Assembly: GCF_023283485.1 (NCBI RefSeq)
Contig: NZ_JAKILU010000012.1
Span: 47,143-111,142, forward strand
Length of the DNA stretch: 64,000 nt
DNA from: Shewanella glacialipiscicola
GTDB lineage: Bacteria > Pseudomonadota > Gammaproteobacteria > Enterobacterales > Shewanellaceae
Direction: 5' to 3'
The translations under genes were made by a program, and so were the position numbers. The notes below the pieces were generated by a model. That model did not search any database. It worked only from the letters and a program-made list of their open reading frames with translations, and was not told where the DNA came from. This document shows, in pieces, positions 55,125-64,000 of the stretch. Positions within the stretch are counted from its first letter, which is position 1. The number at the start of each line of letters is the position of its first letter.

Positions 55125-55287
55125 ACATCACCTCCTTTGATGGTTTATTCCTTTGGCGATTAATTCTAATATTCGCAGTTTAAACTTAGCGACTCACATC
55201 AAATACGACATTGAATACGTTGCTAACTGCTATAAAAATACTATCGCGATATTAAAATGTAACCATTTGGTATTGGTAGACGCAAGC

Positions 55288-56037
55288 CTAAATGCGCTTT
55301 TGCTCCACTCTGGCGGTAAGTTCTGCGTGGCTTTCTTTACGCTCACTGTATCTGTCGGTTAAGTAATCCACATTTCCCCGCAGTAATAGAGTAAATTTCA
55401 TCAACTCTTCCATCACATCCACAATGCGATCGTAATAGGCTGAAGGTTTCATCCGCCCTGCTTCATCAAATTCTTGCCACGCCTTCGCCACCGATGACTG
55501 ATTTGGGATCGTGAACATCCGCATCCAGCGACCTAATATCCGCATTTGATTGAGGGCATTAAAAGATTGCGAGCCGCCACTCACTTGCATAATGGCCAAG
55601 GTTTTACCCTGTGAAGGACGAATTGCCCCCTCACTCAGCGGGATCCAATCAATTTGGGTTTTCATTATGCCGGTCATAGCACCATGACGCTCTGGTGAGC
55701 ACCACACCATAGCCTCACTCCAGCGCACCATTTCCCGTAACTCTTGCACTTTAGGGTGCGTATCGGGGGCATCATCGGCGAGCGGCAAGCCTGATGGATT
55801 AAAAATCCGCACCTCAGCGCCCATGCTAGTGAGTAACCGCGCGGCTTCCTCAGTAGTTAAGCGACTGTAAGAGCGTTCACGCACTGAGCCATAGAGCATG
55901 AGCACTCGAGGCGGATGCGCCTCTGGCGACAGCATAAATTGCGCCGCCTGAATGCGGCTATCTAACAACTCAGACTTTAGTGCTGGCATGGGCTCCAGCA
56001 CGTTATCTGAAGAAAGCGCGTTATCTAATAGATTCAT
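55288..56037 (-). CDS. arsH: ArsH NADPH-dependent FMN reductase / organoarsenical oxidase
   Basis: This 249-residue flavodoxin-like protein has the ArsH FMN loop [12 protein letters not shown] (residues 49-60) and the downstream [20 protein letters not shown] and ISGGS-like [15 protein letters not shown] segments. ArsH oxidises trivalent methyl- and aromatic arsenicals. Its ATG overlaps the arsC stop by one base, so it is coupled as the last gene of arsRBCH. Confidence 0.94.
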   Translation of the reverse strand: MNLLDNALSSDNVLEPMPALKSELLDSRIQAAQFMLSPEAHPPRVLMLYGSVRERSYSRLTTEEAARLLTSMGAEVRIFNPSGLPLADDAPDTHPKVQELREMVRWSEAMVWCSPERHGAMTGIMKTQIDWIPLSEGAIRPSQGKTLAIMQVSGGSQSFNALNQMRILGRWMRMFTIPNQSSVAKAWQEFDEAGRMKPSAYYDRIVDVMEELMKFTLLLRGNVDYLTDRYSERKESHAELTARVEQKRI

Positions 56038-56471
56038 TATGTTAACCTTTTTCCCTTTATATCAATCACAGCGTCACCATCTTCTTTGCTAAAAGCACCT
56101 TGCTGCACGTTAGGTAATATATCCAGCACCAACTCAGAGGGGCGGCATAACCTTGTGCCAAGTGGAGTCACCACAATAGGGCGATTAATTAAAATCGGAT
56201 GGGCCAACATAAAATCGACCAATTCATCGTCGCTAAAACGGTCATTAGCGAGTCCCAGCTCTTCAAAAGGCGCCACATTGGCGCGCAGCAGCGCCCTTGT
56301 TGGTATGCCCATAGCAGCAATCAAGGTAAGTAACTCGGGCCGCGATGGCGGGGTTTGAAGATAATGAATAATGTCAGGCTCAACGCCGCTATTACGAATA
56401 AGCGCTAGCGTATTGCGCGAGGTGCCACAGTCTGGATTATGAAAAATACGAATAACACTGGCTGCTTGCAT
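56037..56471 (-). CDS. arsC: Glutaredoxin-coupled arsenate reductase
   Basis: This 144-residue ArsC has the catalytic Cys15 in [16 protein letters not shown] and later arginines for arsenate binding ([21 protein letters not shown]). It reduces As(V) to As(III) for export by ArsB. The ATG at 56471 is set by AGAGAG 5 nt upstream; the longer TTG frame is rejected. It sits between arsB and arsH. Confidence 0.94.
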   Translation of the reverse strand: MQAASVIRIFHNPDCGTSRNTLALIRNSGVEPDIIHYLQTPPSRPELLTLIAAMGIPTRALLRANVAPFEELGLANDRFSDDELVDFMLAHPILINRPIVVTPLGTRLCRPSELVLDILPNVQQGAFSKEDGDAVIDIKGKRLT

Positions 56472-56570
56472 GATTTTCTCTCTATTCAACAAAATTTAGT
56501 TAACTATCTGTAATCAGCACCTAATATTGCGCGCCTGCAATAATCCGTCACACGCTCAATAAAAACCGCG

Positions 56571-57854
56571 TTAAAAAGATAGACGAATCGCCAGAGCAAT
56601 AAGGGTCACTAACAGTATCGGTAACGTCATCACAATACCGACTCTAAAATAGTAACCCCATGTAATAGTGATATTTTTTTGTGATAGCACATGCAACCAT
56701 AACAAGGTGGCTAAACTACCAATTGGAGTGATTTTAGGCCCAAGATCGCTACCAATAATATTGGCGTACACCATAGCGTCTTTAATCACACCGCTGGCTT
56801 CGCTGGCCTCAATCGACAGGGCACCAATCAGCACTGTCGGCATATTATTCATCACCGAAGATAAAAATGCCGTCAAAAAGCCCGTGCCTAAGATCGCGCC
56901 CCAGATACCATATTGTGCGAAGGTATTGAGTATATTCGCCAGTAAATCCGTCAGACCCGCATTGCGTAAACCGTATACCACAAGATACATGCCGAGCGAA
57001 AAAATAACGATTTGCCACGGCGCTTGCTTGAGCACCTCAGTTGTATCGATAATCTTACCGCGACGGGCAACGCCCCAAAGAATCAAAGCGCCAACAGCCG
57101 CAACCACACTCACGGGGACACCTAAAGGCTCTAGGGCGAAAAATCCAATCAAGAGCAACGCCAACACCAGCCAACCCACCTTGAAGGTTTGCGGATCGCT
57201 AATTGCCTCATTGGGCGACTTTAGCTTAGCAATATCGTAAGTAACTGGAATATCTTTACGGAAAAACCAGTGCAACATGCCTAAGGTCGCTACAATCGCC
57301 ACCAGATCCACTGGCAGCATCACGGCGGCATAGTCCATAAAACCCAGGTTAAAAAAGTCTGCCGAGACAATGTTCACCAGATTAGAGACTATCAGCGGCA
57401 AGCTAGCGGTATCGGCAATAAAACCCGCCGCCATTACAAAGGCTAAAGTCGCACCGCGGCTAAAACCGAGCGCCAATAACATCGCAATAACGATAGGCGT
57501 GAGGATTAACGCCGCGCCATCGTTAGCAAATAATGCCGCCACGCAGGCACCGAGCAAAATGATATAACTAAACAGCCAACGCCCTTTACCATTGCCAAAG
57601 CGGGCTACATGTAATGCCGCCCACTCGAAAAAACCCGCTTTATCTAATAATAAACTGATAATAATCACTGCGATAAAGGTGGCCGTCGCATTCCAGACTA
57701 TCTGCCATACCACAGCAATATCACTCAATTGCACGGCGCCTGTGGTAAGCGCCATGGCAGCACCAATCGAGGCGCTCCAGCCAATCCCTAAGCCCTTAGG
57801 TTGCCAAATCACCAAGATTAAGGTCAGCATAAAAATCGTTATCGCCAGTAGCAT
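56571..57854 (-). CDS. arsB: Arsenite efflux membrane protein ArsB
   Basis: This 427-residue polytopic protein of the ArsB/NhaD superfamily has about 12 hydrophobic segments. Characteristic stretches are [66 protein letters not shown] and [20 protein letters not shown]. It expels arsenite and antimonite. ATG 57854 follows GGGGAAG and is preferred to the in-frame GTG at 57866. No arsA is present, so export is driven by the membrane potential. Confidence 0.96.
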   Translation of the reverse strand: MLLAITIFMLTLILVIWQPKGLGIGWSASIGAAMALTTGAVQLSDIAVVWQIVWNATATFIAVIIISLLLDKAGFFEWAALHVARFGNGKGRWLFSYIILLGACVAALFANDGAALILTPIVIAMLLALGFSRGATLAFVMAAGFIADTASLPLIVSNLVNIVSADFFNLGFMDYAAVMLPVDLVAIVATLGMLHWFFRKDIPVTYDIAKLKSPNEAISDPQTFKVGWLVLALLLIGFFALEPLGVPVSVVAAVGALILWGVARRGKIIDTTEVLKQAPWQIVIFSLGMYLVVYGLRNAGLTDLLANILNTFAQYGIWGAILGTGFLTAFLSSVMNNMPTVLIGALSIEASEASGVIKDAMVYANIIGSDLGPKITPIGSLATLLWLHVLSQKNITITWGYYFRVGIVMTLPILLVTLIALAIRLSF

Positions 57855-57868
57855 GGTCTTCCCCACTA

Positions 57869-57923
57869 TACATACATTTGAAATACACCCGAATACACAT
57901 CTGAATTTTCGAATATGTATCTG
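57869..57923. promoter_or_regulatory. 20-bp-period direct repeats upstream of arsB
   Basis: CGAATACACATCTG (57890-57903) and CGAATATGTATCTG (57910-57923) are spaced exactly 20 bp apart. A weaker related CTATACATACATTTG lies at about 57869. They sit between arsR and arsB, where an ArsR operator or arsB promoter element is expected. Confidence 0.45.
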
Positions 57924-57940
57924 TAAAATTTTTTAGCGTA

Positions 57941-58276
57941 TTACTGACAAGATAAATGACCTTGTTGCAGCCGCTTAAGGAGTTGGTTGGTTTCAATCAA
58001 CTGACACAGGCCAGCTTGCTCAAGAATATGAGCAGCCCAAACGGGAATATGCGGCGAGAGGCGATAATGGATCCATTTACCGTCGCGGCGATCCAGTAAT
58101 AAACCTGATTCTCTAAGCATGGCAAGGTGGCGCGATATCTTAGGTTGAGTTTGTTGTATTGCGACTGTGATATCGCACACACATAGTTCACCGGCTTCAC
58201 GAAGCAAAAGCATAATACCGAGCCGCGTTTCGTCTGACAGTAATTTAAACAGTTGTAACGGTATTAGCTGGGCCAT
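57941..58276 (-). CDS. arsR: ArsR arsenite-responsive repressor
   Basis: This 111-residue winged-helix repressor has the arsenite-binding pair Cys32 and Cys34 in ELCVCDITVA, then the recognition helix QQTQPKISRHLAMLRESGLL and the wing DRRDGKWIHYRLSP. It releases DNA on binding As(III) or Sb(III), inducing arsBCH. ATG 58276 has GAGGGAG 6 nt upstream. It is the first gene of the operon, 86 nt before arsB. Confidence 0.95.
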   Translation of the reverse strand: MAQLIPLQLFKLLSDETRLGIMLLLREAGELCVCDITVAIQQTQPKISRHLAMLRESGLLLDRRDGKWIHYRLSPHIPVWAAHILEQAGLCQLIETNQLLKRLQQGHLSCQ

Positions 58277-58527
58277 AAACACTCCCTCAATAGAGAAGAA
58301 AATCATACTCGCTTAAGCTGCCGCGTCAATAACACATGTAAAATAGCAGATATGTTTAACTGTTTTTAAGCATGAGTGCCAATCATGCGCGCCCACTAAA
58401 CTCATTTAGTGGCACGTATTGAGTAGCATATATTTAATCGCACGTATTATCGTCCGTTTACGCAAGTAAAGCCTGTAGGGAGATATCTGAGATGACTGAT
58501 GTGGCAGAGTGACGGATATTTCATAGC

Positions 58528-58553
58528 GGCTGTTGAGCTGCAGCTCAACAGCC
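58528..58553. repeat. Perfect 26-bp palindrome beside ubiA
   Basis: GGCTGTTGAGCTG is followed immediately by its reverse complement with no loop, 9 nt past the ubiA stop. There is no U-tract on either strand, so it is either a terminator-like cruciform or a protein-binding site. Confidence 0.6.
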
Positions 58554-58562
58554 ATGCGGCAT

Positions 58563-59426
58563 TTAAGCTAATAAATAATCAGCGCCTAAGGTGGCGAATA
58601 ACACCAAACCTGCCCAATTATTATTGAGGAATGCCTTAAAACACGGTGCGCGTTCGCGACCAAAAATTAGCACTTGTTGGTAGGTGCTAAAGCCGATAAA
58701 AGTCAGTATTCCTAGGCCATATACCAAACCACGGTCGGCGCTCCAACCGGCGGCAATAAAACAGATTAATGCGCCCAACTGAAATAACCCGATGATTTGG
58801 CGGTCATATTTACCAAACAAAATCGCAGTGGATTTTATGCCTACTTTTAAATCATCGTCCCTATCGACCATGGCGTACATAGTGTCGTAGGCGACAGTCC
58901 AACACCAATTGGCGGCAAATAACCACCAAGCTTCCATTGGCACCGTACCTGTTTGCGCCGCGTATGCCATAGGGATAGACCAGCTCCACACTATGCCCAA
59001 AAACATTTGCGGCATATTGGTGATACGTTTAGTGAAGGGATAAATAATCGTGAGGATAATGCCCACAACGGACAACTTAACGACTAAGCCATTGAGTAGT
59101 AAGACTAAACCAAACGCCACTAAGCCTAATACAGCAAACAGTATCAGCGCTTCTTTCGTGCTGATTTCGCCACTGGCCAGCGGGCGAGATCGAGTGCGTT
59201 CAACAAAAGAATCCAGATCGCGATCGGCATAATCATTAATAATGCAGCCACAGGCACGCATAATTACTACACCCAAAATAAAGATGATTAATACCTTAAC
59301 ATCGGGCATACCACCCGCCGCTAACATCAGCGCCATCAAGCATGGCCACAGCAATAATAGCGTACCTATAGGGCGGTCGATTCGAGTAAGACGGGAATAC
59401 ACATCCCACTTCTGCTTTAAATTCAT
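58563..59426 (-). CDS. ubiA: 4-hydroxybenzoate polyprenyltransferase
   Basis: This 287-residue membrane prenyltransferase attaches the polyprenyl chain to 4-hydroxybenzoate in ubiquinone synthesis. The first aspartate motif is [12 protein letters not shown] (64-75) with [11 protein letters not shown] after it. The second is [16 protein letters not shown] (about residue 190). About eight membrane segments and the length match E. coli UbiA. No ubiC is adjacent. The product of this step is later decarboxylated by UbiD, encoded about 28 kb away. Confidence 0.96.
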   Translation of the reverse strand: MNLKQKWDVYSRLTRIDRPIGTLLLLWPCLMALMLAAGGMPDVKVLIIFILGVVIMRACGCIINDYADRDLDSFVERTRSRPLASGEISTKEALILFAVLGLVAFGLVLLLNGLVVKLSVVGIILTIIYPFTKRITNMPQMFLGIVWSWSIPMAYAAQTGTVPMEAWWLFAANWCWTVAYDTMYAMVDRDDDLKVGIKSTAILFGKYDRQIIGLFQLGALICFIAAGWSADRGLVYGLGILTFIGFSTYQQVLIFGRERAPCFKAFLNNNWAGLVLFATLGADYLLA

Positions 59427-59572
59427 TAACTAGGTACTCCCATTCCTAATATCGGCTCAAGTTTCCACTCGATTTTCAGGTGTAGCATCATATACCTATG
59501 CTTCTCCCGATGCGAATATGCGCCTAAAAGCCTGTCACAAAAAGCTGACATGTATCGCGGCGGCGACATGCA

Positions 59573-61741
59573 TCAAAGCGCTTCTAACCGAGCGTAAGCC
59601 ACCACTAACCACTTGCTGCCAAAGTCAGTAAAGCTCACTTGCACTCGCCCTTGGGCACCGCTGCCCTCAAAGTTAGTCACTTTGCCTTCACCAAATTTAG
59701 GGTGATTGACTCGTTGGCCAACGTTAAAGCCGGTGTCGTTAGTCGCCGCCGACTTTGGGGCGCTAAAACGATTATTTGCCATTGGCGTTGAAACCTGCGC
59801 CTTAAGGCGGATTTCATCCACATACTGTGGCGGGATCTCTTTGATAAAACGCGATGGCCGAGCGTAATCTTCGCGGCCATAAATGCGCCGTGATTCTGCA
59901 TAGGTAATGTAGAGTTTTTCCATGGCGCGGGTCATGCCCACATAGCAGAGGCGGCGTTCTTCATCGAGTCTATCGCCCTCTTCGAGCGCCATTTTACTCG
60001 GGAAGATCCCTTCTTCTACGCCCGCCATGAACACCATAGTGAACTCTAGGCCTTTGGCAGAATGCAGCGTCATTAGCTGCACCGCATCAGTAAAAGCATC
60101 AGCTTGGCCTTCGCCCGCTTCGAGCGCCGCGTGGGACAGGAAACCGTTAAGTTCGCCCATGTCCTCCAGCTCTTCTGGCAGCTCAAAAGTACGCGCCGCC
60201 GTGACGAGTTCTTCTAAGTTTTCGATTCTAGCGTGGGCTTTTTCACCCTTTTCGGCTTCATACATGGCCTTAAGGCCCGACGCTTGGATCACAGTATCGG
60301 CCATGCGATACAGCACCATATCTTGAGTGTCTTCACGCAGTGTCATAATTAAGTCCATGAAACCACGCACAGAATTTGCCGCGCGACCCGCAAGCACTTT
60401 CTCGTCGAGCAAGCGCACGCTCGCCTGCCACAGGGTTAACTCATGCTGACGCGCCGTAGTGCGCAAAATATCCAAAGTGCGATCGCCAATACCACGGGGC
60501 GGCGTGTTAACCACACGCTCGAACGCCGCATCGTCGTCTTTGTTATTAATCAGCCGCAGGTAACCCATGGCATCTTTAATTTCTTGGCGCTCGAAGAAGC
60601 GCAAACCACCATAAATACGATAAGCTAAACCTTTGTGTAATAAGGCTTCTTCCAATACCCGCGACTGAGCGTTTGAACGATATAAAATCGCACAATCACC
60701 AAGGTTGCCACCCTTTTCGTGCCAATCATTAATCCGACCGACAATAAAGCGCGCCTCGTCCATTTCATTAAAGGCGCAATAGAGCGAAATCGGATCGCCA
60801 TCGGCTTCATCCGTCCATAACTCTTTGCCCATACGCTCTGGGTTATTGGCGATTAAGGCGTTGGAAGCTTTAAGAATATTGCCCTTAGAGCGATAGTTTT
60901 GCTCGAGGCGAATCGTGGTCGCCGTCGGGAAATCTTTTAAGAATCGATGTAAGTTTTCAACCTGAGCGCCGCGCCAGCCGTAAATCGATTGGTCGTCATC
61001 ACCGACTATCATCACATTGGCAGTTTGACCGGCGAGCACGCGGATCCACGCATATTGAATGGCGTTAGTATCTTGGAACTCGTCCACCAAAATATGCTTA
61101 AATCTGTCTTGATAATGGGCCAATAAGTGCGGCTTATTGAGCCATAACTCATGGGCACGTAATAGGATTTCGGCAAAATCGACTAAACCTGCGCGGTCAC
61201 AGGATTCTTGGTAAACCTGATAGATTTTTAGCAGATTCTGCTCCAGCGGAAAACCGCACGCATCGATATGTTTAGGGCGTAATCCTTGGTCTTTTTTACC
61301 ATTGATATAACCCTGAGCTTGGCGTGGAGGATATTGTTTCTCATCCAAATTCAAGCTTTTAAGAATACGTTTGATCAAACGCACTTGATCGTCAGAATCG
61401 AGGATTTGAAAGCTTTGCGGTAAACCCGCATCTTGGAAGTGAGTGCGTAACAAGCGATGCGCCAAGCCGTGGAACGTGCCAATCCACATGCGGCCCATAT
61501 TGGTGCCAGCGACTTTTTCAACTCGCTCGCGCATCTCAGCCGCCGCTTTATTGGTAAATGTCACCGCGAGAATCGAGTACGGACTCTGCTGTTCAACCTG
61601 CATCAGCCACGCAATGCGGTGGGTCAACACCCGAGTTTTACCACTGCCCGCGCCCGCCAACACTAACATGCTAGATTGCGGTGCCGCGACAGCCTCGCGC
61701 TGCTTATCATTCAGGCCGTCTAGTAAAGAAGATACGTCCAT
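59573..61741 (-). CDS. uvrD: DNA helicase II UvrD
   Basis: This 722-residue SF1A helicase has Walker A AGAGSGKT (29-36), then VTFTNKAAAEMRERV, Walker B LVDEFQDTNAIQY, the VGDDDQSIYGWRGAQ motif, LEQNYRS, and motif V/VI stretches LMTLHSAKGLEF and RRLCYVGMTRAMEKLY. It unwinds DNA in mismatch and nucleotide excision repair. GGAGG lies 5 nt before ATG 61741, favouring it over an in-frame TTG. I searched for a LexA box upstream and found none. Confidence 0.97.
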   Translation of the reverse strand: MDVSSLLDGLNDKQREAVAAPQSSMLVLAGAGSGKTRVLTHRIAWLMQVEQQSPYSILAVTFTNKAAAEMRERVEKVAGTNMGRMWIGTFHGLAHRLLRTHFQDAGLPQSFQILDSDDQVRLIKRILKSLNLDEKQYPPRQAQGYINGKKDQGLRPKHIDACGFPLEQNLLKIYQVYQESCDRAGLVDFAEILLRAHELWLNKPHLLAHYQDRFKHILVDEFQDTNAIQYAWIRVLAGQTANVMIVGDDDQSIYGWRGAQVENLHRFLKDFPTATTIRLEQNYRSKGNILKASNALIANNPERMGKELWTDEADGDPISLYCAFNEMDEARFIVGRINDWHEKGGNLGDCAILYRSNAQSRVLEEALLHKGLAYRIYGGLRFFERQEIKDAMGYLRLINNKDDDAAFERVVNTPPRGIGDRTLDILRTTARQHELTLWQASVRLLDEKVLAGRAANSVRGFMDLIMTLREDTQDMVLYRMADTVIQASGLKAMYEAEKGEKAHARIENLEELVTAARTFELPEELEDMGELNGFLSHAALEAGEGQADAFTDAVQLMTLHSAKGLEFTMVFMAGVEEGIFPSKMALEEGDRLDEERRLCYVGMTRAMEKLYITYAESRRIYGREDYARPSRFIKEIPPQYVDEIRLKAQVSTPMANNRFSAPKSAATNDTGFNVGQRVNHPKFGEGKVTNFEGSGAQGRVQVSFTDFGSKWLVVAYARLEAL

Positions 61742-62020
61742 TCTCGCCTCCAAAAAATCGAGGGGGCATTATAACAGAAGAAAACCCGCCTGCGCGTTTG
61801 ATCCACTAGACAAGAGCCACAAGACGAGGCCACAAGACGAATGACAAGTTACCGCATCTTGCTTTGCTCTGGTGTTGCAAGAGTGCCGCAATGCCTAATC
61901 TCGCTTACGCAGATATAAGTAGCTTGGCTGCCTAACTCTTTGCTAGATAATGGAAATTTAGGAATAGATGGCTTATTAAACCTTTTAGATGCAAAGCAAG
62001 GTTCTTCATCACCTTCAATA
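61742..62020. other. uvrD upstream region
   Basis: No gene. A 13-bp-period direct repeat of GCCACAAGACGA occurs at 61816-61827 and 61829-61840, of unknown meaning. Confidence 0.4.
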
Positions 62021-62126
62021 AGGATTAAACACTGTCATTCCAGTGACTCGCCGTGAATATGTCCCTATAGGCTCGACGACGGCATCCATGCCGTCAACGG
62101 TCACTTCCATGACAATGCTTAATCCT
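62021..62126. repeat. Structured repeat, copy 2
   Basis: Ends AGGATTAAAC and GCTTAATCCT are inverted repeats. The inner hairpin is GACGGCAT-CC-ATGCCGTC. It is homologous to 32756-32855, and the G-C to A-T change in the inner stem is compensated on the other arm. Confidence 0.75.
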
Positions 62127-62283
62127 AGTAACCTTTGCGTATCTCTGCTAGCCAGCAAAGAATAATAAAGCTAAAACGATATCAAGTGATTACCCATCAA
62201 ACTGTATAAAAAACCGCTACCGCAAAATAGCAGATTCCTATAGCATCATTTATACCAATTGACATGGATGTGGCAGCGACCAA

Positions 62284-62338
62284 GTCCAACAAGCCATTTA
62301 TGCGCTGCAAACAGCGCATAAATACAAAGCCGTTAAAT
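62284..62338 (+). other. attC-like integron recombination site candidate
   Basis: GTCCAAC (fits R'' RYYYAAC) at 62284-62290 and GTTAAAT (fits R' GTTRRRY) at 62332-62338 flank a 12-bp perfect stem, ATTTATGCGCTG and CAGCGCATAAAT, around CAAA (62296-62323). The next gene starts 15 nt after R', as expected of an integron cassette. No integrase gene is in view. Confidence 0.45.
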
Positions 62339-62352
62339 GCACAAGGAAACTC

Positions 62353-63675
62353 GTGGATATTCTAAATAATCGAGAAATTGCAATTTCGTTATGGCTTCTG
62401 GCAATTTCTATTTACATTCTTTTTTCCTCTAAAATGGCAGAGGTCAGAAATGCCTTCAAAGGCGTGATAGCAGCTTTTTTTGTTAGACGAATTATGACTG
62501 TCCTTTGTTTGATGATTGCTTACATGGCAATTGTCATTTACTGGCTTTCTGAGTTGGAACTATGGGATTTTGAGCAGCTAAAAAATACTGTTTTTTGGTG
62601 CTTTTCTGTTGGTTTTATGTCGCTATTTAAGCTTGAAAAAATCAAACAAGATAAGCATTTTTTCAAGCACTCAGTTTTAGGTAACTTGAAACTACTAGCG
62701 ATTCTTCAATTTGTCGTTGGTGTGTATACTTTCTCTCTTTGGGTCGAAATTTTGCTAGTTCCTGTTTTAGCATTATTGGGAGCTATGCTGGCTATTGCTG
62801 AAAACGATAGAAAACATCATCAGGTAAAGGTTTTTCTAGAGTATTGCCTATCTTCTTTCGGGGTAGTCTTAATCGTTTACACTTTGTACATGTTAATGAC
62901 CGATTTTGACGAGTTTGGGAAAGAAAAAACTGCATACGACTTCTTTGTTCCACCATTACTGACTCTCTGTTACTTACCATTTGTTTTCTTTATGTTGGTT
63001 TATTCAACCTATGAACAGGTCTTTGTTCGTCTAAGACGAACAATAAAGAGCCGGCTCCATAGATATACGGCTAAACTTTATGCATTTATATTATTTAATT
63101 TTCGGCTCAGCCTGCTTGAGCGGTGGTCATTTCAAGTCGCCAAAGCAAACATAGAATCACACTCGGATCTGATTGATACCTTCAAATATATATGTAAAGC
63201 GAGACATTCTGAGAAAAATCCAAAGGATGTGCCAAAAGAGCAAGGTTGGAGCCCCTATAAAGCCAAAGAATTTCTCGTAAACGAAGGGTTGAACACTGGG
63301 TTCTATAATAGATCTTTCGAAGAAGATTGGTTTGCATCATCCCCAATGAAAGAATTTAGCAATGGTATTATTCCTGATAATATCGCTTATTATGTTGAAG
63401 GTTCTGAAGATGTTGCAAAAGCTCTGAAGCTTAAAGTGAATGTGAATGATGCATCCAGAGCCCACCAGGCATGTGAAAAGTTAGAAGCTATGGCAGAAGC
63501 TTTGAGTATGTCGAGTTTAAGACTACCTTTATCTGATGAGATGAAAAGTGCTATTTCAGGTTGTAATTCATATTCTGAGAAAGTTGAGGATAAGACAATC
63601 GCCTTGGTTGTAGAGCATTGGCCAAATCACAAGTTTAATGGGTTTGACCTAAAACTCCTGATATCAAAAATTTAA
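62353..63675 (+). CDS. Multi-pass membrane protein of unknown function, possible gene-cassette protein
   Basis: The 440-residue protein starts at GTG with AAGGA 5 nt upstream. The N-terminal half has about seven membrane segments (about 8-24, 40-65, 75-92, 110-128, 132-149, 165-182, 197-218). A soluble C-terminal domain of about 215 residues has no motif I recognise. The gene is AT-richer than its neighbours and isolated. With the attC-like site just upstream, it looks like a horizontally acquired cassette. The MDILNNREIA beginning recalls hypothetical proteins from mobile regions, by memory only. Confidence 0.7.
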   Translation: MDILNNREIAISLWLLAISIYILFSSKMAEVRNAFKGVIAAFFVRRIMTVLCLMIAYMAIVIYWLSELELWDFEQLKNTVFWCFSVGFMSLFKLEKIKQDKHFFKHSVLGNLKLLAILQFVVGVYTFSLWVEILLVPVLALLGAMLAIAENDRKHHQVKVFLEYCLSSFGVVLIVYTLYMLMTDFDEFGKEKTAYDFFVPPLLTLCYLPFVFFMLVYSTYEQVFVRLRRTIKSRLHRYTAKLYAFILFNFRLSLLERWSFQVAKANIESHSDLIDTFKYICKARHSEKNPKDVPKEQGWSPYKAKEFLVNEGLNTGFYNRSFEEDWFASSPMKEFSNGIIPDNIAYYVEGSEDVAKALKLKVNVNDASRAHQACEKLEAMAEALSMSSLRLPLSDEMKSAISGCNSYSEKVEDKTIALVVEHWPNHKFNGFDLKLLISKI

Positions 63676-64000
63676 TCGGGTGGCCGGAGGTATCTAGCCC
63701 CACACCCCCCTGCATACGGCTCCGCACAGAAAATTTATCAAGACACTCATTGTTTAATTTTTCATTAGCTCGCAGGGGCGAATGGTGAAACAGGACATCC
63801 ACAACTCTTGAATGTTTTTAATGATCATCAGACAACTCAAAAAATCAAAGGAATACGGCATCCCCTCGGAGTTGCCGCAGGGTGAATAGACAAATTGCGT
63901 GAGTCTCGCCATGGATAATGGAATGGACCCATCCACTTTTAATCGGCCTCGCAATGGGCCACGATGTAGTCGCTAAACTCATCAGAAAGAGGACGGGTCC
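63676..64000 (-). mobile_element. Possible end of a mobile element at the right edge
   Basis: The composition changes abruptly to GC-rich right after the cassette-like gene. On the minus strand GTGCGGAGCCGTATGCAG then GGGGGGTGTGGGG and a terminal CACCCGATT resemble, from memory, sequences following LtrA-type reverse-transcriptase genes of some group II introns. The upstream part carries only a weak ORF (MARLTQFVYSPCGNSEG). No recognisable transposase or RT domain is inside the window. Confidence 0.25.

Noticed and set aside
61816..61840. Tandem GCCACAAGACGA repeat as a CRISPR or VNTR
   Set aside because: Only two units with no spacers; too short to call more than a small duplication.
61742..61900. 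LexA box expected upstream of uvrD
   Set aside because: No CTGT-N8-ACAG palindrome was found near the start codon.

Overview
The window is a chromosomal segment of a gammaproteobacterium and almost certainly a Shewanella. The best evidence is a SirA-type octahaem sulfite reductase locus of the kind described in S. oneidensis, with Shewanella-like neighbours (KatB-type catalase, an emrAB/LysR pair, ubiD-fre, PepO-type M13 peptidase). Most genes have good Shine-Dalgarno sequences. The base composition is moderate, with two clearly AT-richer islands at about 32.9-35.2 kb and 62.2-63.7 kb.

Layout. 0-3.6 kb: the 5' part of a CHASE/PAS sensor (runs off the left edge), a small basic protein, a decayed membrane-protein gene, and a DUF1704 'QEGLA' protein. 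3.6-9.1 kb: Na+/amino acid symporter, beta-CASP metallo-hydrolase, DUF2927 protein, and a permease/thioredoxin pair. 9.6-17.8 kb: catalase, radical SAM protein, monooxygenase, ElaA-like acetyltransferase, an EmrAB-type pump with a divergent LysR regulator, and mscL. 17.9-25.9 kb: a heavy-metal RND efflux operon (small Cys/His-rich exported protein, OMF, MFP, RND pump) and small proteins. 26.0-32.6 kb: arfB, an aroQ-accB pair without accC, an SDR, two poorly known proteins, ubiD and fre. 32.7-35.2 kb: an AT-rich island with a structured repeat and two ORFs that are really one frame split by a TAA. 35.3-39.8 kb: flavin reductase, M13 peptidase, CadC/ToxR-like regulator.

40.0-51.8 kb is the most notable block. 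sirA (eight haem sites, the last CX15CH), a rhodanese, an FKBP isomerase, a CcmI/NrfG-like TPR protein and NosL/D/F/Y-type copper genes lie on the minus strand. CcmF-, CcmH- and CcmG-like genes lie divergently on the plus strand. Together they read as one assembly line: sirA encodes the periplasmic sulfite reductase, the ccm-like genes attach its unusual eighth haem, the nos-like genes supply copper, and the isomerase and rhodanese assist folding or sulfur chemistry. The CcmH-like protein has lost the second cysteine of its CxxC motif, and no menaquinol-oxidase (NrfC/NrfD-like) genes are next to the locus.

51.9-61.7 kb: MazG/PRA-PH-like pyrophosphohydrolase, AI-2E transporter, nitronate monooxygenase, an arsRBCH arsenic operon, ubiA and uvrD. 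61.7-64.0 kb: a second copy of the structured repeat, an attC-like hairpin directly before a GTG-started membrane-protein gene that looks like a mobile cassette, and a possible mobile-element end at the right edge. No rRNA, tRNA or CRISPR array was seen.
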